A stretch of 64,000 nt of DNA, from assembly GCF_013778305.1 (NCBI RefSeq), contig NZ_JACEIC010000002.1, forward strand, positions 3,187,669 to 3,251,668, read 5' to 3'. The notes below the pieces were generated by a model. The model was not told the DNA's origin, made no database searches, and saw only the letters and a program-made list of their open reading frames with translations. Below, piece after piece: positions 27,276 through 35,561 of the stretch (the first letter of the stretch is position 1; every line of letters begins with the position of its first letter). The DNA comes from Nocardioides agri (GTDB taxonomy: Bacteria > Actinomycetota > Actinomycetes > Propionibacteriales > Nocardioidaceae). Both the position numbers and the translations under genes were made by a program.

Positions 27276-28205
27276 ATGACGTTCGACCAGCGCCTCCTGC
27301 TCGTGCACGCCCACCCCGACGACGAGTCGATCGGCCAGGGTGCCACGATGGCGAAGTACGCCGCCGAGGGCCGTGGCGTCACCCTGGTGACCTGCACCGC
27401 CGGGGAGATGGGCGAGATCCTCGTGCCCGAGCTCGAGCACCTCGCCGCCGACCGCGACGACCTCCTCGGCGAGCACCGCAAGGAGGAGCTCGCCGCCGCG
27501 ATGAAGGAGCTCGGGGTCAGCGACCACCGCTTCCTCGGCGGCTTCGGCACCTACCGCGACTCCGGGATGGCGTGGCACGAGGACGGTCACGCGATCGGTG
27601 ACCCGGAGGTCATCGCCAAGCACCCCAACGCCTTCTGGAACGCCGACCTCACCGAGGCGGCCGACCACCTCGTCGCGGTGATCCGCGAGGTGCGACCGCA
27701 GGTGCTGGTGACCTACGACCAGTTCGGCGGCTACGGCCACCCCGACCACATCCAGGCGCACCGGGTCGCGACCTACGCCGCGTCGCTCGCCGCGGTGCCG
27801 TCCTATCGCAAGGACCTCGGCGAGGCCTGGGACATCGCGAAGATCTACTGGGGGGCGATGTCCGAGAGCCGGATGCGTGCGGGCCTGCGGGCGCTGCGCG
27901 ACGCCGGCGACACCACGACCTTCGAGGGCATGGACCCCGACGGCCCGCTGCCGCACTTCGTCTCGGCCGACGAGGACCTCGCGGCGGTGGTCGACGCGAC
28001 CGACCACGTCGAGCGGAAGCTCGCGGCCATGCGCGCGCACGCCACCCAGATCACGACGGACGGCCCGTTCTTCGCGCTGTCCAACAACGTCGGCGCGGTC
28101 GCGTGGGGCCTGGAGTTCTTCCGGATCGCCAAGGGGCAGCCCGGCGAGCTGGGCGAGGACGGTCTCGAGACCGATCTCTTCGCCGGCCTCTCCACCGGCC
28201 GGTGA
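27276..28205 (+). CDS. mshB: GlcNAc-Ins deacetylase of mycothiol biosynthesis
   Basis: 309 aa PIG-L-type zinc deacetylase. Ligands appear in HAHPDDES (His and Asp near 12-15) and GGYGHPDHIQAH (His near 148). The early GEMGEI and FGTYRDSGMAWHE segments match MshB rather than the related Mca. It removes acetate from GlcNAc-inositol to give GlcN-Ins for mycothiol, the main actinobacterial thiol. ATG lies 6 nt after TAGGCT (27264-27269), so it is leaderless. It overlaps the next small gene by GTGA. Confidence 0.93.
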   Translation: MTFDQRLLLVHAHPDDESIGQGATMAKYAAEGRGVTLVTCTAGEMGEILVPELEHLAADRDDLLGEHRKEELAAAMKELGVSDHRFLGGFGTYRDSGMAWHEDGHAIGDPEVIAKHPNAFWNADLTEAADHLVAVIREVRPQVLVTYDQFGGYGHPDHIQAHRVATYAASLAAVPSYRKDLGEAWDIAKIYWGAMSESRMRAGLRALRDAGDTTTFEGMDPDGPLPHFVSADEDLAAVVDATDHVERKLAAMRAHATQITTDGPFFALSNNVGAVAWGLEFFRIAKGQPGELGEDGLETDLFAGLSTGR

Positions 28206-28549
28206 GGACGGCCGTCCGGATCCTGGTCGCAGTCGCCCTGCTGCTGCTCGGCGCCGCGACCGGGATCGCCGCGGTGTTCGTGCACCGCATGCCCTGGGCG
28301 CTGGCGCTCGGGCTGGTCGCCACCGCGCTCACGGCGTACGCCCTCCCGCCGGGCTGGTCCACCCGGCTGCCGTTCGTGCTCGGCTTCGTGGGCGCGGTCG
28401 GCTGGCTGACCGTGCCCCGGCCGGAGGGCGACTACGTCGTCAGCGAGAACTGGCAGGGCTACACCCTGCTCGGCTTCACGATGGTGCTGCTGGTCGCAGG
28501 ACTCGCCACGCTGCCCCGCCCGCGCCGCCGGGCACCGGTCGCTACCTAG
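28202..28549 (+). CDS. Small membrane protein (DUF6113-like)
   Basis: 115 aa with four hydrophobic segments and short Arg-rich ends. It is translationally coupled to mshB (GTGA at 28202-28205). A small membrane protein following mshB is a recurrent actinobacterial arrangement; its role in mycothiol metabolism is unproven. Confidence 0.75.
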   Translation: MRTAVRILVAVALLLLGAATGIAAVFVHRMPWALALGLVATALTAYALPPGWSTRLPFVLGFVGAVGWLTVPRPEGDYVVSENWQGYTLLGFTMVLLVAGLATLPRPRRRAPVAT

Positions 28550-28559
28550 GATTGCCCGC

Positions 28560-30299
28560 GTGACGAACAACGGGGGTGCCCGCGACTCTGCGGGTGGCAA
28601 GGTCGTCCTGCTGCTGCTCGGCGGTCTGCTGCTCCTCGCTGGCCTCGCCTACGCCGCGGCGTACGCCGGAGCCGGCGACAAGGTGCCGCGCGGAGCCACG
28701 GTGGCCGGTGTCGCCATCGGCGACCGGTCGCCGGAGGAGGCCGAGGAGGCCCTGCGCGCCGGTCTGGCCGACCGTGCGAAGCGTCCCGTCACCGTCACCG
28801 TCGACGACACCGAGGTGCAGGTCGACCCCGCGTCCGCCGGCCTGACCGTCGACTACGCGGCCACCGTCGCCGAGGCCGGCGGCGGCCGCAGCCTGGCACC
28901 CGCCCGTCTCTGGGACTACTGGACCGGCGGCGGGGCGGAGGAGCCCGTCGTCGAGGTCGATGACGCCGCGATGGCGGCCGCGCTCGACGACGTGGCCACC
29001 CGGGCCGGGACCGCGCCGGTGGACGGCGCGGTGGCGTTCAAGCACGGCCGGGTCGTGGTCACCGACGCCCAGCCGGGCAGTGGCTTCGACACCGACCAGG
29101 CCGCGGCGCTGGTCGGCGCCGCCTGGCTCGACCCGGACGCGCCCGTCGTCGAGCTGCCCACCGAGGTCACCCAGCCCGAGATCGACGACGAGGCGGTCCA
29201 GGCGGCGGTCGACGCGTTCGCCAACCCGGCCATGTCGGCCCCGGTGACGCTGGTCTTCGGCGACTCCCCGGTCGTGCTCGACCCGAAGGACTACTCCGCG
29301 GCGATCTCGATGAAGGCCGAGGGCGGAGCCCTCGTGCCGGAGCTCGACACCCGGCGGCTGACCAGGCTGGTCGAGTCCGGCGTCAGCGAGGAAGACAAGC
29401 CGGTCGACGCGACCGTGGAGCTCGTCGACGGCGAGCCGACGGTGGTTCCGGCCAAGCCGGGCGTCACCTTCGACCCGGCCGACGTGAGCGCGGCCTTCCT
29501 CGAGCTGGTCACCCGTGAGGGCGACGCGCGGAAGATGGAGGTCGAGGCGACCGTCGCCGAGCCGGAGTTCACGACCGAGGACGCCGAGGCGCTCGGCATC
29601 AAGGAGAAGGTGTCGTCGTTCACGACGCACTACCCCTACGCCGAGTACCGCAACACCAACATCGGCCGGGCCGCCGAGATCATCGACGGCACGATCCTCA
29701 AGCCGGGCGAGACGTTCTCGCTCAACGACACCGTCGGCGAGCGCACCCGCGAGAACGGGTTCACCGAGGGCTTCATCATCAGCAACGGCATCTTCAAGGA
29801 GGACCTCGGCGGCGGCGTCTCCCAGATGGCGACGACGACCTTCAACGCGATGTTCTTCGCGGGCCTGAAGGACATCGAGCACAAGCCGCACTCGTTCTAC
29901 ATCGACCGCTACCCGGTCGGCCGTGAGGCCACCGTGGCCTGGGGATCGGTCGACCTGCGCTTCCAGAACGACACCGACCACGGCGTCCTCATCCACGCCA
30001 CCGTGCAACCGAGCACGCCGTCCTCGCAGGGTGTCGTGACGGTCTCGATGTACTCCACCAAGACCTGGGACATCACCACCACGACCTCGGACCGCTACAA
30101 CTACCGGGCGCCGAAGACCCGGACCCTGGACACGCCGGACTGCTACCCCAACACCGGCTACAGCGGCTTCGACGTCGACGTCACCCGCTACTTCCACGAG
30201 CCCGGCAGCGACGAGGTCGTGAAGAGCGAGAAGTTCCACACCGCGTACACCCCCTCCGACACCGTCGTCTGCAAGCCGCCGAAGCAGGGCGACGCGTAG
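28560..30299 (+). CDS. VanW family cell-envelope protein
   Basis: 579 aa. An N-terminal anchor (residues 14-38) is followed by two peptidoglycan-binding-type domains (PF12229-like, residues 45-335, e.g. ATVAGVAIGDRSPEEAEEAL) and a VanW domain (about 350-490: YRNTNIGRAAEIIDGTILKP, GGGVSQMATTTFNAMF). Probably sits on the outer face of the membrane and acts on or binds peptidoglycan. VanW's biochemical role is not established. The GTG is 7 nt after TAGGAT (28547-28552), a leaderless start. Confidence 0.88.
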   Translation: MTNNGGARDSAGGKVVLLLLGGLLLLAGLAYAAAYAGAGDKVPRGATVAGVAIGDRSPEEAEEALRAGLADRAKRPVTVTVDDTEVQVDPASAGLTVDYAATVAEAGGGRSLAPARLWDYWTGGGAEEPVVEVDDAAMAAALDDVATRAGTAPVDGAVAFKHGRVVVTDAQPGSGFDTDQAAALVGAAWLDPDAPVVELPTEVTQPEIDDEAVQAAVDAFANPAMSAPVTLVFGDSPVVLDPKDYSAAISMKAEGGALVPELDTRRLTRLVESGVSEEDKPVDATVELVDGEPTVVPAKPGVTFDPADVSAAFLELVTREGDARKMEVEATVAEPEFTTEDAEALGIKEKVSSFTTHYPYAEYRNTNIGRAAEIIDGTILKPGETFSLNDTVGERTRENGFTEGFIISNGIFKEDLGGGVSQMATTTFNAMFFAGLKDIEHKPHSFYIDRYPVGREATVAWGSVDLRFQNDTDHGVLIHATVQPSTPSSQGVVTVSMYSTKTWDITTTTSDRYNYRAPKTRTLDTPDCYPNTGYSGFDVDVTRYFHEPGSDEVVKSEKFHTAYTPSDTVVCKPPKQGDA

Positions 30300-30341
30300 C
30301 GGACCGCCGCCCTGGCGGGCGTTGCCGAGCACGTGCTGATC

Positions 30342-30791
30342 TCAGGCCGGACGCACTGACCCGGCCAGGGCCGGCGGACCCGGCGTGCCGTCCGGCGTGC
30401 TGGCCGCTGCGGTCACCTGCAGCTCGCGGAGCCGCGTGAGCGCGGTGCGACCGGGCACGACCAGACGCGCCGGGTAGCCGTCGTCGGAGGGCAGTGGCCG
30501 GCCGTCGAGCTCCCAGGCGACCAGGGCCTCGAGCGCCCCCGCGAGCGACAGCGGCAGCCGCACGCGGCCGAGCTCGTCGACGCCGACGGCCACCACCCGG
30601 CTCGCGCCGGGGCGCAGGCCCGCATGGGCGAGCAGCGTGCGCACCGGCACGCCGGTCCACCGCCCGCAGGTGTGGGTCGTGAACGCCTGCAGGTCCGCGA
30701 GGGCGTGGACGCGGTCGCCCACGACGCCGTCACCGCTGACGAGCAGGCGCCAGGTGTCGGAGGCCGGGTGGCCGAAGCGATCACTCCACAT
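30342..30791 (-). CDS. Minimal molybdopterin-dependent oxidoreductase-like domain protein
   Basis: 149 aa. The translation follows the core of sulfite-oxidase-type molybdopterin-binding domains: FTTHTCGRWTGVPVRTLLAH (the Cys would be the Mo ligand), ALVAWELDGRPLPSDDGYPA and RLVVPGR. It lacks the other halves, the dimerisation domain and any Tat signal. It may be a small stand-alone family or a reduced enzyme. ATG 30791 is 6 nt behind TAGGAT (30803-30798). Confidence 0.75.
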   Translation of the reverse strand: MWSDRFGHPASDTWRLLVSGDGVVGDRVHALADLQAFTTHTCGRWTGVPVRTLLAHAGLRPGASRVVAVGVDELGRVRLPLSLAGALEALVAWELDGRPLPSDDGYPARLVVPGRTALTRLRELQVTAAASTPDGTPGPPALAGSVRPA

Positions 30792-30822
30792 GAAGTAATC
30801 CTACTGAACAACTGCAGTTAAA

Positions 30823-31722
30823 TCAGGAAGGTGCGACATAGCGGTAGGCGTGGTGCGTGGTGAACCCCAGTGACGCGTACAGCGCGAGGGCCGGCGCGTT
30901 GTCGCCGAGCACCTGGAGGTACGCCGTGGTCGCGCCGCGCTCCGCGCCCCACTCGAGGAGCGCAGCCACGACGGCGAGCCCGAGGCCCTGCCGCCGCCGG
31001 TCCGGGTCGACCTCGATGCCGCGCAGGCCCACCCAGTCGTCGGCGTACGCCGCGACGCCGCGGGCGTGGTCGCCGACGCGGACCGTGACGAGGTCGCCCT
31101 CCTCGTCGTACGCCGCGTCCGGGACGTCGAGCCCGCGCAGCGCCCGGGCGACGCTCCCGAGCTGGAAGAGCGTGTCGGCGTCGTTGCTCTCGAGGCCCCA
31201 GCCGTGGCTCCGGAACATCGCGTCCTCGGCCGAGTCGGGCAGGACCGCCGCGATCGGCCGGCCGGTGCGCCCGGCGTAGAAGGCCAGCACCCGGTCGTAG
31301 TCGTCCTCGGCCCCCGAGGGCCCCATCGCGAGCACGGAGTTGGCACGGCGGGCGGTCGAGGTCGCGGAGTGCCGCAGCACCCAGTCGCCCAGCGGCTCGG
31401 TGTGCAGGTCGGGCCAGAGCGCGAGCGCGCGGCGCTGCGCCTCGGCGGGCGTGACGCGGTGCCGGGTCGACGGGCGGGGCGGCACCGGCTTGCCGGAGAC
31501 GATGTCGGCCGTGGCGATCGCGGTCGTCGTGCCGTCCTCCGCCTGCACCACGCACGTGCCGTCGGCCCAGGCCAGGCAGGTGCCGAGCAGGTCCGTGAAC
31601 GCCGGCCCTCCGGTCGGACCGGTCTCCCCGGGCAGGATCCGGCGTACCACGATCCGCTGGCCGACGACGTGCGGACCAAGCATGTGCTTGGTCACATCGT
31701 GAGGGGCGGCATCATCTGGCAC
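30823..31722 (-). CDS. GNAT family N-acetyltransferase
   Basis: 299 aa. The C-terminal GNAT domain (residues 190-299) has GLRGIEVDPDRRRQGLGLAVVAAL (acetyl-CoA loop RRQGLG) and NAPALALYASLGF. The N-terminal part is a separate beta-rich region (VGQRIVVRRILPGETGPTGG) found in this actinobacterial type, which is typically encoded beside fdxA. GTG 31722 is chosen because a perfect TAGTAT -10 (31735-31730) lies 7 nt upstream; an ATG at 31683 is the alternative. Acceptor unknown. Confidence 0.82.
   Translation of the reverse strand: MPDDAAPHDVTKHMLGPHVVGQRIVVRRILPGETGPTGGPAFTDLLGTCLAWADGTCVVQAEDGTTTAIATADIVSGKPVPPRPSTRHRVTPAEAQRRALALWPDLHTEPLGDWVLRHSATSTARRANSVLAMGPSGAEDDYDRVLAFYAGRTGRPIAAVLPDSAEDAMFRSHGWGLESNDADTLFQLGSVARALRGLDVPDAAYDEEGDLVTVRVGDHARGVAAYADDWVGLRGIEVDPDRRRQGLGLAVVAALLEWGAERGATTAYLQVLGDNAPALALYASLGFTTHHAYRYVAPS
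31674..31693. promoter_or_regulatory. 20-bp palindrome near the GNAT/fdxA divergent promoter
   Basis: GACCAAGCATGTGCTTGGTC has perfect 9-bp arms around TG. It lies inside the first codons of the GNAT gene and 41 bp upstream of the fdxA -10, a position and form like a TetR-family operator. Confidence 0.4.
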
Positions 31723-31729
31723 GCCCGGG

Positions 31730-31739
31730 ATACTAGGCT
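31730..31739. promoter_or_regulatory. Bidirectional promoter core of GNAT and fdxA
   Basis: ATACTAGGCT contains TAGGCT on the plus strand (31734-31739) and TAGTAT on the minus strand (31735-31730), sharing TA. It has the same architecture as the pair at 26572-26581. Confidence 0.6.
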
Positions 31740-31779
31740 GTGGCTGAGCACCTGCTCTCGTGAGTACCAGGAGGAATCG

Positions 31780-32106
31780 GTGACCTACGTCATCTCCCAG
31801 CCGTGCGTCGACGTCAAGGACCGGGCGTGCGTCGACGAGTGCCCGGTCGACTGCATCTACGAGGGCAAGCGGATGCTCTACATCCACCCCGACGAATGCG
31901 TCGACTGCGGTGCCTGTGAGCCGGTCTGCCCGGTCGAGGCGATCTTCTACGAGGACGACACCCCGGAGGAGTGGAAGGGCTACTACGACGCCAACGTCCA
32001 CTTCTTCGACGACCTCGGGTCGCCGGGCGGCGCCGCCAAGATGGGCGAGATCGACCACGACCACCCGATGATCGCCGAGCTGCCGCCGCAGAACCAGGAC
32101 CACTGA
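31780..32106 (+). CDS. fdxA: 7Fe ferredoxin
   Basis: 108 aa bacterial ferredoxin. The N-terminal pattern CVDVKDRACVDECPVDC supplies the 3Fe-4S cluster and the second site CVDCGACEPVCP the 4Fe-4S cluster. The C-terminal tail (HFFDDLGSPGGAAKMG) is typical of actinobacterial FdxA/FdxC. It carries low-potential electrons, for example to cytochromes P450. GTG 31780 follows AGGAGG (31769-31774) by 5 nt, so unlike many neighbours it has a normal leader. The dapC gene follows immediately. Confidence 0.96.
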   Translation: MTYVISQPCVDVKDRACVDECPVDCIYEGKRMLYIHPDECVDCGACEPVCPVEAIFYEDDTPEEWKGYYDANVHFFDDLGSPGGAAKMGEIDHDHPMIAELPPQNQDH

Positions 32107-33200
32107 TCTCTCGGGTCTCCGGGCGGCTGCCCGACTTCCCGTGGGACCGCCTGGTCGAGCACCGCGAGCGCGCGGCCGCCCACCCGGACGGGATCGTCGA
32201 CCTCTCGATCGGTACGCCGGTCGACCCGACGCCTGCCGTGGTGCAGGAGGCGCTGCGTGCCGCGGCCGACTCGCCGGGCTACCCGCTGACGATCGGCATC
32301 CCCGCCGTCCGGCAGGCGGCCGTCGACTGGCTCTCCCGCCGGCACGGCGTGACCGGCCTCGGCGTCGACGGCGTGCTGCCGACGATCGGCTCCAAGGAGC
32401 TGGTCGCCTCGCTGCCCTCCCAGCTCGGCATCGGGCCGGGTGACCTGGTCGTCTGGCCCGAGCTCGCCTACCCGACGTACGAGGTCGGCGCTGCCCTGGC
32501 CGGCGCGCGCGGCGTCGCCACCGACGCGCTCACCGCGCTCGGCCCCGAGGTGCCCGCCCTGCTGTGGGTGAACTCGCCGTCGAACCCGACCGGCCGGGTG
32601 CTGCCCCCGGAGCACCTGAAGAAGGTCGTCGACTGGTGCCGCGAGCGCGGCACGATCCTCGTCTCGGACGAGTGCTACCTCGAGTGCGCCTGGGAGGCCG
32701 CGCCGATGTCGGTGCTCCACCCCGACATCTGCGGCGGCTCGCACGAGGGCATCCTCACCGTGCACTCGCTCTCGAAGCGCTCCAACCTGGCCGGCTACCG
32801 CTGCGCGTTCGTCGCCGGCGACCCCACGCTGGTGGCCGAGCTGCTCGCCGTGCGCAAGAACCTCGGCCTGATGCTCCCGGGTCCCCAGCAGGTCGCGATG
32901 GCCGCGGCGCTCGACGACGACGCGCACGCCGACGAGCAGCACGCGCGGTACGCCGCGCGGCGGGCGGTCCTGCGCGACGCCCTCGAGGGCGCCGGCTTCC
33001 GGGTCGACCACTCCGAGGCTTCCCTCTACCTCTGGTCGACGCGTGACGAGCACTGCTGGGAGACGGTGTCCTGGCTGGCTGAGCGCGGCATCCTGGTCGC
33101 GCCGGGGGAGTTCTACGGCCGAGCCGGCTCGCGGCACGTGCGGGTCGCGTTCACCGCTACCGACGAGCGGGTCGCAGCGGCGGCCGGCCGGCTGGGCTGA
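32103..33200 (+). CDS. dapC: N-succinyldiaminopimelate aminotransferase
   Basis: About 365 aa PLP-dependent class I aminotransferase of the actinobacterial DapC type, the third step of the succinylase route to diaminopimelate and lysine. Motifs: DLSIGTPVDPTP, WVNSPSNPTGRVL, VSDECYLEC and the PLP lysine in SLSKRSNLAGYRCAF. No ATG, GTG or TTG lies at the conserved N-terminus (RLPDFPWD). The best start is CTG 32103, overlapping the fdxA stop as CTGA. ATG 31971 would overlap fdxA by 136 bp. The fdx-dapC order is conserved in M. tuberculosis (Rv1177-Rv1178). Confidence 0.88.
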   Translation: MISRVSGRLPDFPWDRLVEHRERAAAHPDGIVDLSIGTPVDPTPAVVQEALRAAADSPGYPLTIGIPAVRQAAVDWLSRRHGVTGLGVDGVLPTIGSKELVASLPSQLGIGPGDLVVWPELAYPTYEVGAALAGARGVATDALTALGPEVPALLWVNSPSNPTGRVLPPEHLKKVVDWCRERGTILVSDECYLECAWEAAPMSVLHPDICGGSHEGILTVHSLSKRSNLAGYRCAFVAGDPTLVAELLAVRKNLGLMLPGPQQVAMAAALDDDAHADEQHARYAARRAVLRDALEGAGFRVDHSEASLYLWSTRDEHCWETVSWLAERGILVAPGEFYGRAGSRHVRVAFTATDERVAAAAGRLG

Positions 33201-33203
33201 CGG

Positions 33204-33377
33204 CTACGCGCTGAGGACGTGGTCGAGGCCGTCGGGCGTCAGGTAGTGCCCGTCGTCGAACAGGATCACGCCGTTGCAGAGCTGGCACCAGCCCTGGTCG
33301 CTGCGGTCGGCCACGACGTGCGCCGCGCAGCAGTCAGCGGCCGACGTCTCGGGACAGCGCGGGTTGTGGGTGCACAT
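33204..33377 (-). CDS. DUF5999 family Cys-rich small protein
   Basis: 57 aa beginning MCTHNPRCP and containing QGWCQLCNGVILFDDGHYL, the family pattern of actinobacterial DUF5999 proteins. Seven cysteines suggest metal or Fe-S binding, which is inference. GGAGG lies 6 nt before ATG 33377. An in-frame ATG at 33479 would add 34 residues with two further Cys. Three bases separate its stop from dapC, which is convergent. Confidence 0.8.
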   Translation of the reverse strand: MCTHNPRCPETSAADCCAAHVVADRSDQGWCQLCNGVILFDDGHYLTPDGLDHVLSA

Positions 33378-33578
33378 GTCGTCCTCCAGGTGTTGCCAAC
33401 CACATCGGCAGATGGCCGCTGCGGCTTGAGCCGTTTGCTCGAGACGTGATCTCGGCTCGCTGTCGCAGCCCCACCACATCCCTCCTCCAGCATCACCCAG
33501 GAGACCCTCCTGCGAACGCATTCTCCACAGAAAAATGTGATCTATTTCGCAGGAGTCCGGACGAACCCTCCCGCGGCG

Positions 33579-34538
33579 TCAGGACTGGACGTCGACGTGC
33601 ACGTGGTCGCGGTGCTCGAGGATCGCCGGGTCGCCGGCGCGCTCAGGCGGGTCGTAGGGCCGCCAGCCGTCGCCGGACCTGCTCCCCGAGGTCCAGATCC
33701 GGCCGTCGAAGATCACCGTCTGGAGGTGCAAGCGGTCGGCCTGGGCGACGAGGTACTGCGCGATCGCCCAGCCGCGGACCTTGTTCGCGGCCGACACCGG
33801 CCGGACGAACACGTCGATCGCGCGGCCCTCGTAGTGGGCCGAGCCCTCCATGTGGCCGGTCGACACCCCGCCCGGCGCGAAGCCGCCGAGCGCCGGGTCG
33901 AAGAGCGTCTCGAGCTCACGCCGTACGGCGTCCGCCCGCCGGGTGAGCCCTGAGGCGGTCAACCGCGCCGACGCCGCCTCCGCGTCGTCGTCGTAGCGGC
34001 AGCTGAAGGCGCGCGGCGAGTTGCCGCTGAGCGCCGAGGCCAGCACCCGGGCGTCCGGCTCGTGGTCGGCGTAGGCCTCGGGGTAGGCCGAGCGCTGCAC
34101 GCGCTGGGCGGCGGTGGTGATCCGCATGTCCTCGTAGCCGTCGACCTTGACCAGGCCGTCGTAGAACGCGTTGGTGGCGTAGACGGGGTCGAGCAGCTCC
34201 TCGCGCGAGCCCCAGCCCTGCGAGGGCCGCTGCTGGAAGAGGCCGAGGGAGTCGCGGTCGCCGTAGTCGATGTTGTAGAGCTTCGACTCCTGGTACGCCG
34301 TGGCCAGCGCGATCGTCGCCGCCCGCGCCGGCATCCCGCGCCCGACCGCGACCGCGGTGATGAGGGCGGCGTTCTCGGCCTGCTCCGGCTCGAGCGTGAC
34401 CGTGCGGCCGTCGACCGTCGCGGTGCACTCGTCGGGCAGCAGGTTCGGCGCGACCTCGCGCAGGAGCTGGTGGCCGGCGACGGCGGCCACGCCCACAGCG
34501 GCGAGGCCGACCAGGGCCACGCCGGTGCGGATTCTCAT
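33579..34538 (-). CDS. Secreted lysozyme-like / peptidoglycan hydrolase-like protein
   Basis: 319 aa. An N-terminal hydrophobic signal or anchor (residues 5-22) is followed by a lysozyme-like helical region (residues 55-125: NAALITAVAVGRGMPARAAT, ATAYQESKLYNIDYGDRDSL, GLFQQRPSQGWG, with a candidate catalytic Glu in QES). The C-terminal domain (residues 205-319: GSAHYEGRAIDVFVRP, LEHRDHVHVD) resembles metal-binding peptidase folds of the ARB_07466 type. Probably remodels peptidoglycan outside the membrane; the exact cleavage is unknown. Confidence 0.8.
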   Translation of the reverse strand: MRIRTGVALVGLAAVGVAAVAGHQLLREVAPNLLPDECTATVDGRTVTLEPEQAENAALITAVAVGRGMPARAATIALATAYQESKLYNIDYGDRDSLGLFQQRPSQGWGSREELLDPVYATNAFYDGLVKVDGYEDMRITTAAQRVQRSAYPEAYADHEPDARVLASALSGNSPRAFSCRYDDDAEAASARLTASGLTRRADAVRRELETLFDPALGGFAPGGVSTGHMEGSAHYEGRAIDVFVRPVSAANKVRGWAIAQYLVAQADRLHLQTVIFDGRIWTSGSRSGDGWRPYDPPERAGDPAILEHRDHVHVDVQS

Positions 34539-34578
34539 GGTGCAAGTGTGCGGACGGGCGCCAAGGCCCAGGAAATCC

Positions 34579-35529
34579 TCAGTTGGCGTGCAGCGCGGCG
34601 TTCAGCTCGACGCCGTCGCTCCTCCACGGCACGGCCTCGATCGCCCCGGTGACCGAGTTGCGGCGGAACAGCACGTTGCTCGCCCCCGAGAGCTCGAGCG
34701 CCTTCACGATCCTCGGCTTGCCGTCGATGTCGGTGACGGTGACCTTGGTGCCGGCGGTGACGTAGCAGCCGGCCTCGACGACGCAGTCGTCGCCGAGGGA
34801 GATGCCGAGGCCGGCGTTCGCGCCGAGCAGGCAGCGCTGCCCGATCGAGATGACCTGCTTGCCGCCGCCCGAGAGGGTGCCCATGATCGAGGCGCCGCCG
34901 CCGACGTCGGAGCCGTCGCCGACGACCACGCCGGCCGAGATGCGGCCCTCGACCATGCTCGCGCCGAGCGTGCCGGCGTTGTAGTTGACGAAGCCCTCGT
35001 GCATGACGGTGGTGCCCTCCGCCAGGTGCGCGCCGAGGCGCACCCGGTCGGCGTCGGCGACCCGGACGCCCGTCGGGAGCACGTAGTCGACCATCCGCGG
35101 GAACTTGTCGACGCCGTAGACCGTCAGGTGCCGGCCGTTGGCGCGCAGCCGGGCGCGGGTGAGCTCGAAGCCCTCGACCGCGCACGGGCCGGCGCTGGTC
35201 CACACGACGTTGGTGAGCAGGCCGAAGATGCCGTCGAGGCTGATCGAGTGCGGCGCGGCCAGCCGCGAGGACAGCAGGTGCAGACGCAGCCAGACGTCCT
35301 CGGTGGTCGTCGGCGGCGCCTGGAGGTCGGCGACCTCGACCAGCAGCAGGTCGCGGGTGACGTTGCGGTCGGTGTCCTTGCCCTGCAGCGCGGTCAGCTC
35401 GGCCGGCGGCGTCGCATCCGCGGGCTTCGCGCCCAGCGCGGGCTGCGGGAACCACACGTCGAGCACGGTGCCCGAGGCGTCGATGGTGGCGAGGCCGAAG
35501 CCCCAGGCAGTCGTCAAGCTCTCCGTCAC
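34579..35529 (-). CDS. dapD: Tetrahydrodipicolinate N-succinyltransferase, actinobacterial type
   Basis: 316 aa. It transfers succinate from succinyl-CoA to tetrahydrodipicolinate in DAP/lysine synthesis. The middle is a left-handed beta-helix (GTTVMHEGFVNYNAGTLGAS, VGDGSDVGGGASIMGTLSGG, IGQRCLLGANAGLGISLGDD) characteristic of the long actinobacterial DapD. GTG 35529 lies 8 nt after TAGGCT (35543-35538). The ATG at 35535 is only 2 nt from that -10, so the GTG start is preferred. Partner steps dapC and dapE are in the window. Confidence 0.94.
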   Translation of the reverse strand: MTESLTTAWGFGLATIDASGTVLDVWFPQPALGAKPADATPPAELTALQGKDTDRNVTRDLLLVEVADLQAPPTTTEDVWLRLHLLSSRLAAPHSISLDGIFGLLTNVVWTSAGPCAVEGFELTRARLRANGRHLTVYGVDKFPRMVDYVLPTGVRVADADRVRLGAHLAEGTTVMHEGFVNYNAGTLGASMVEGRISAGVVVGDGSDVGGGASIMGTLSGGGKQVISIGQRCLLGANAGLGISLGDDCVVEAGCYVTAGTKVTVTDIDGKPRIVKALELSGASNVLFRRNSVTGAIEAVPWRSDGVELNAALHAN

Positions 35530-35561
35530 GGACATAGAGCCTAGGCGCCGTACGTCGACCG

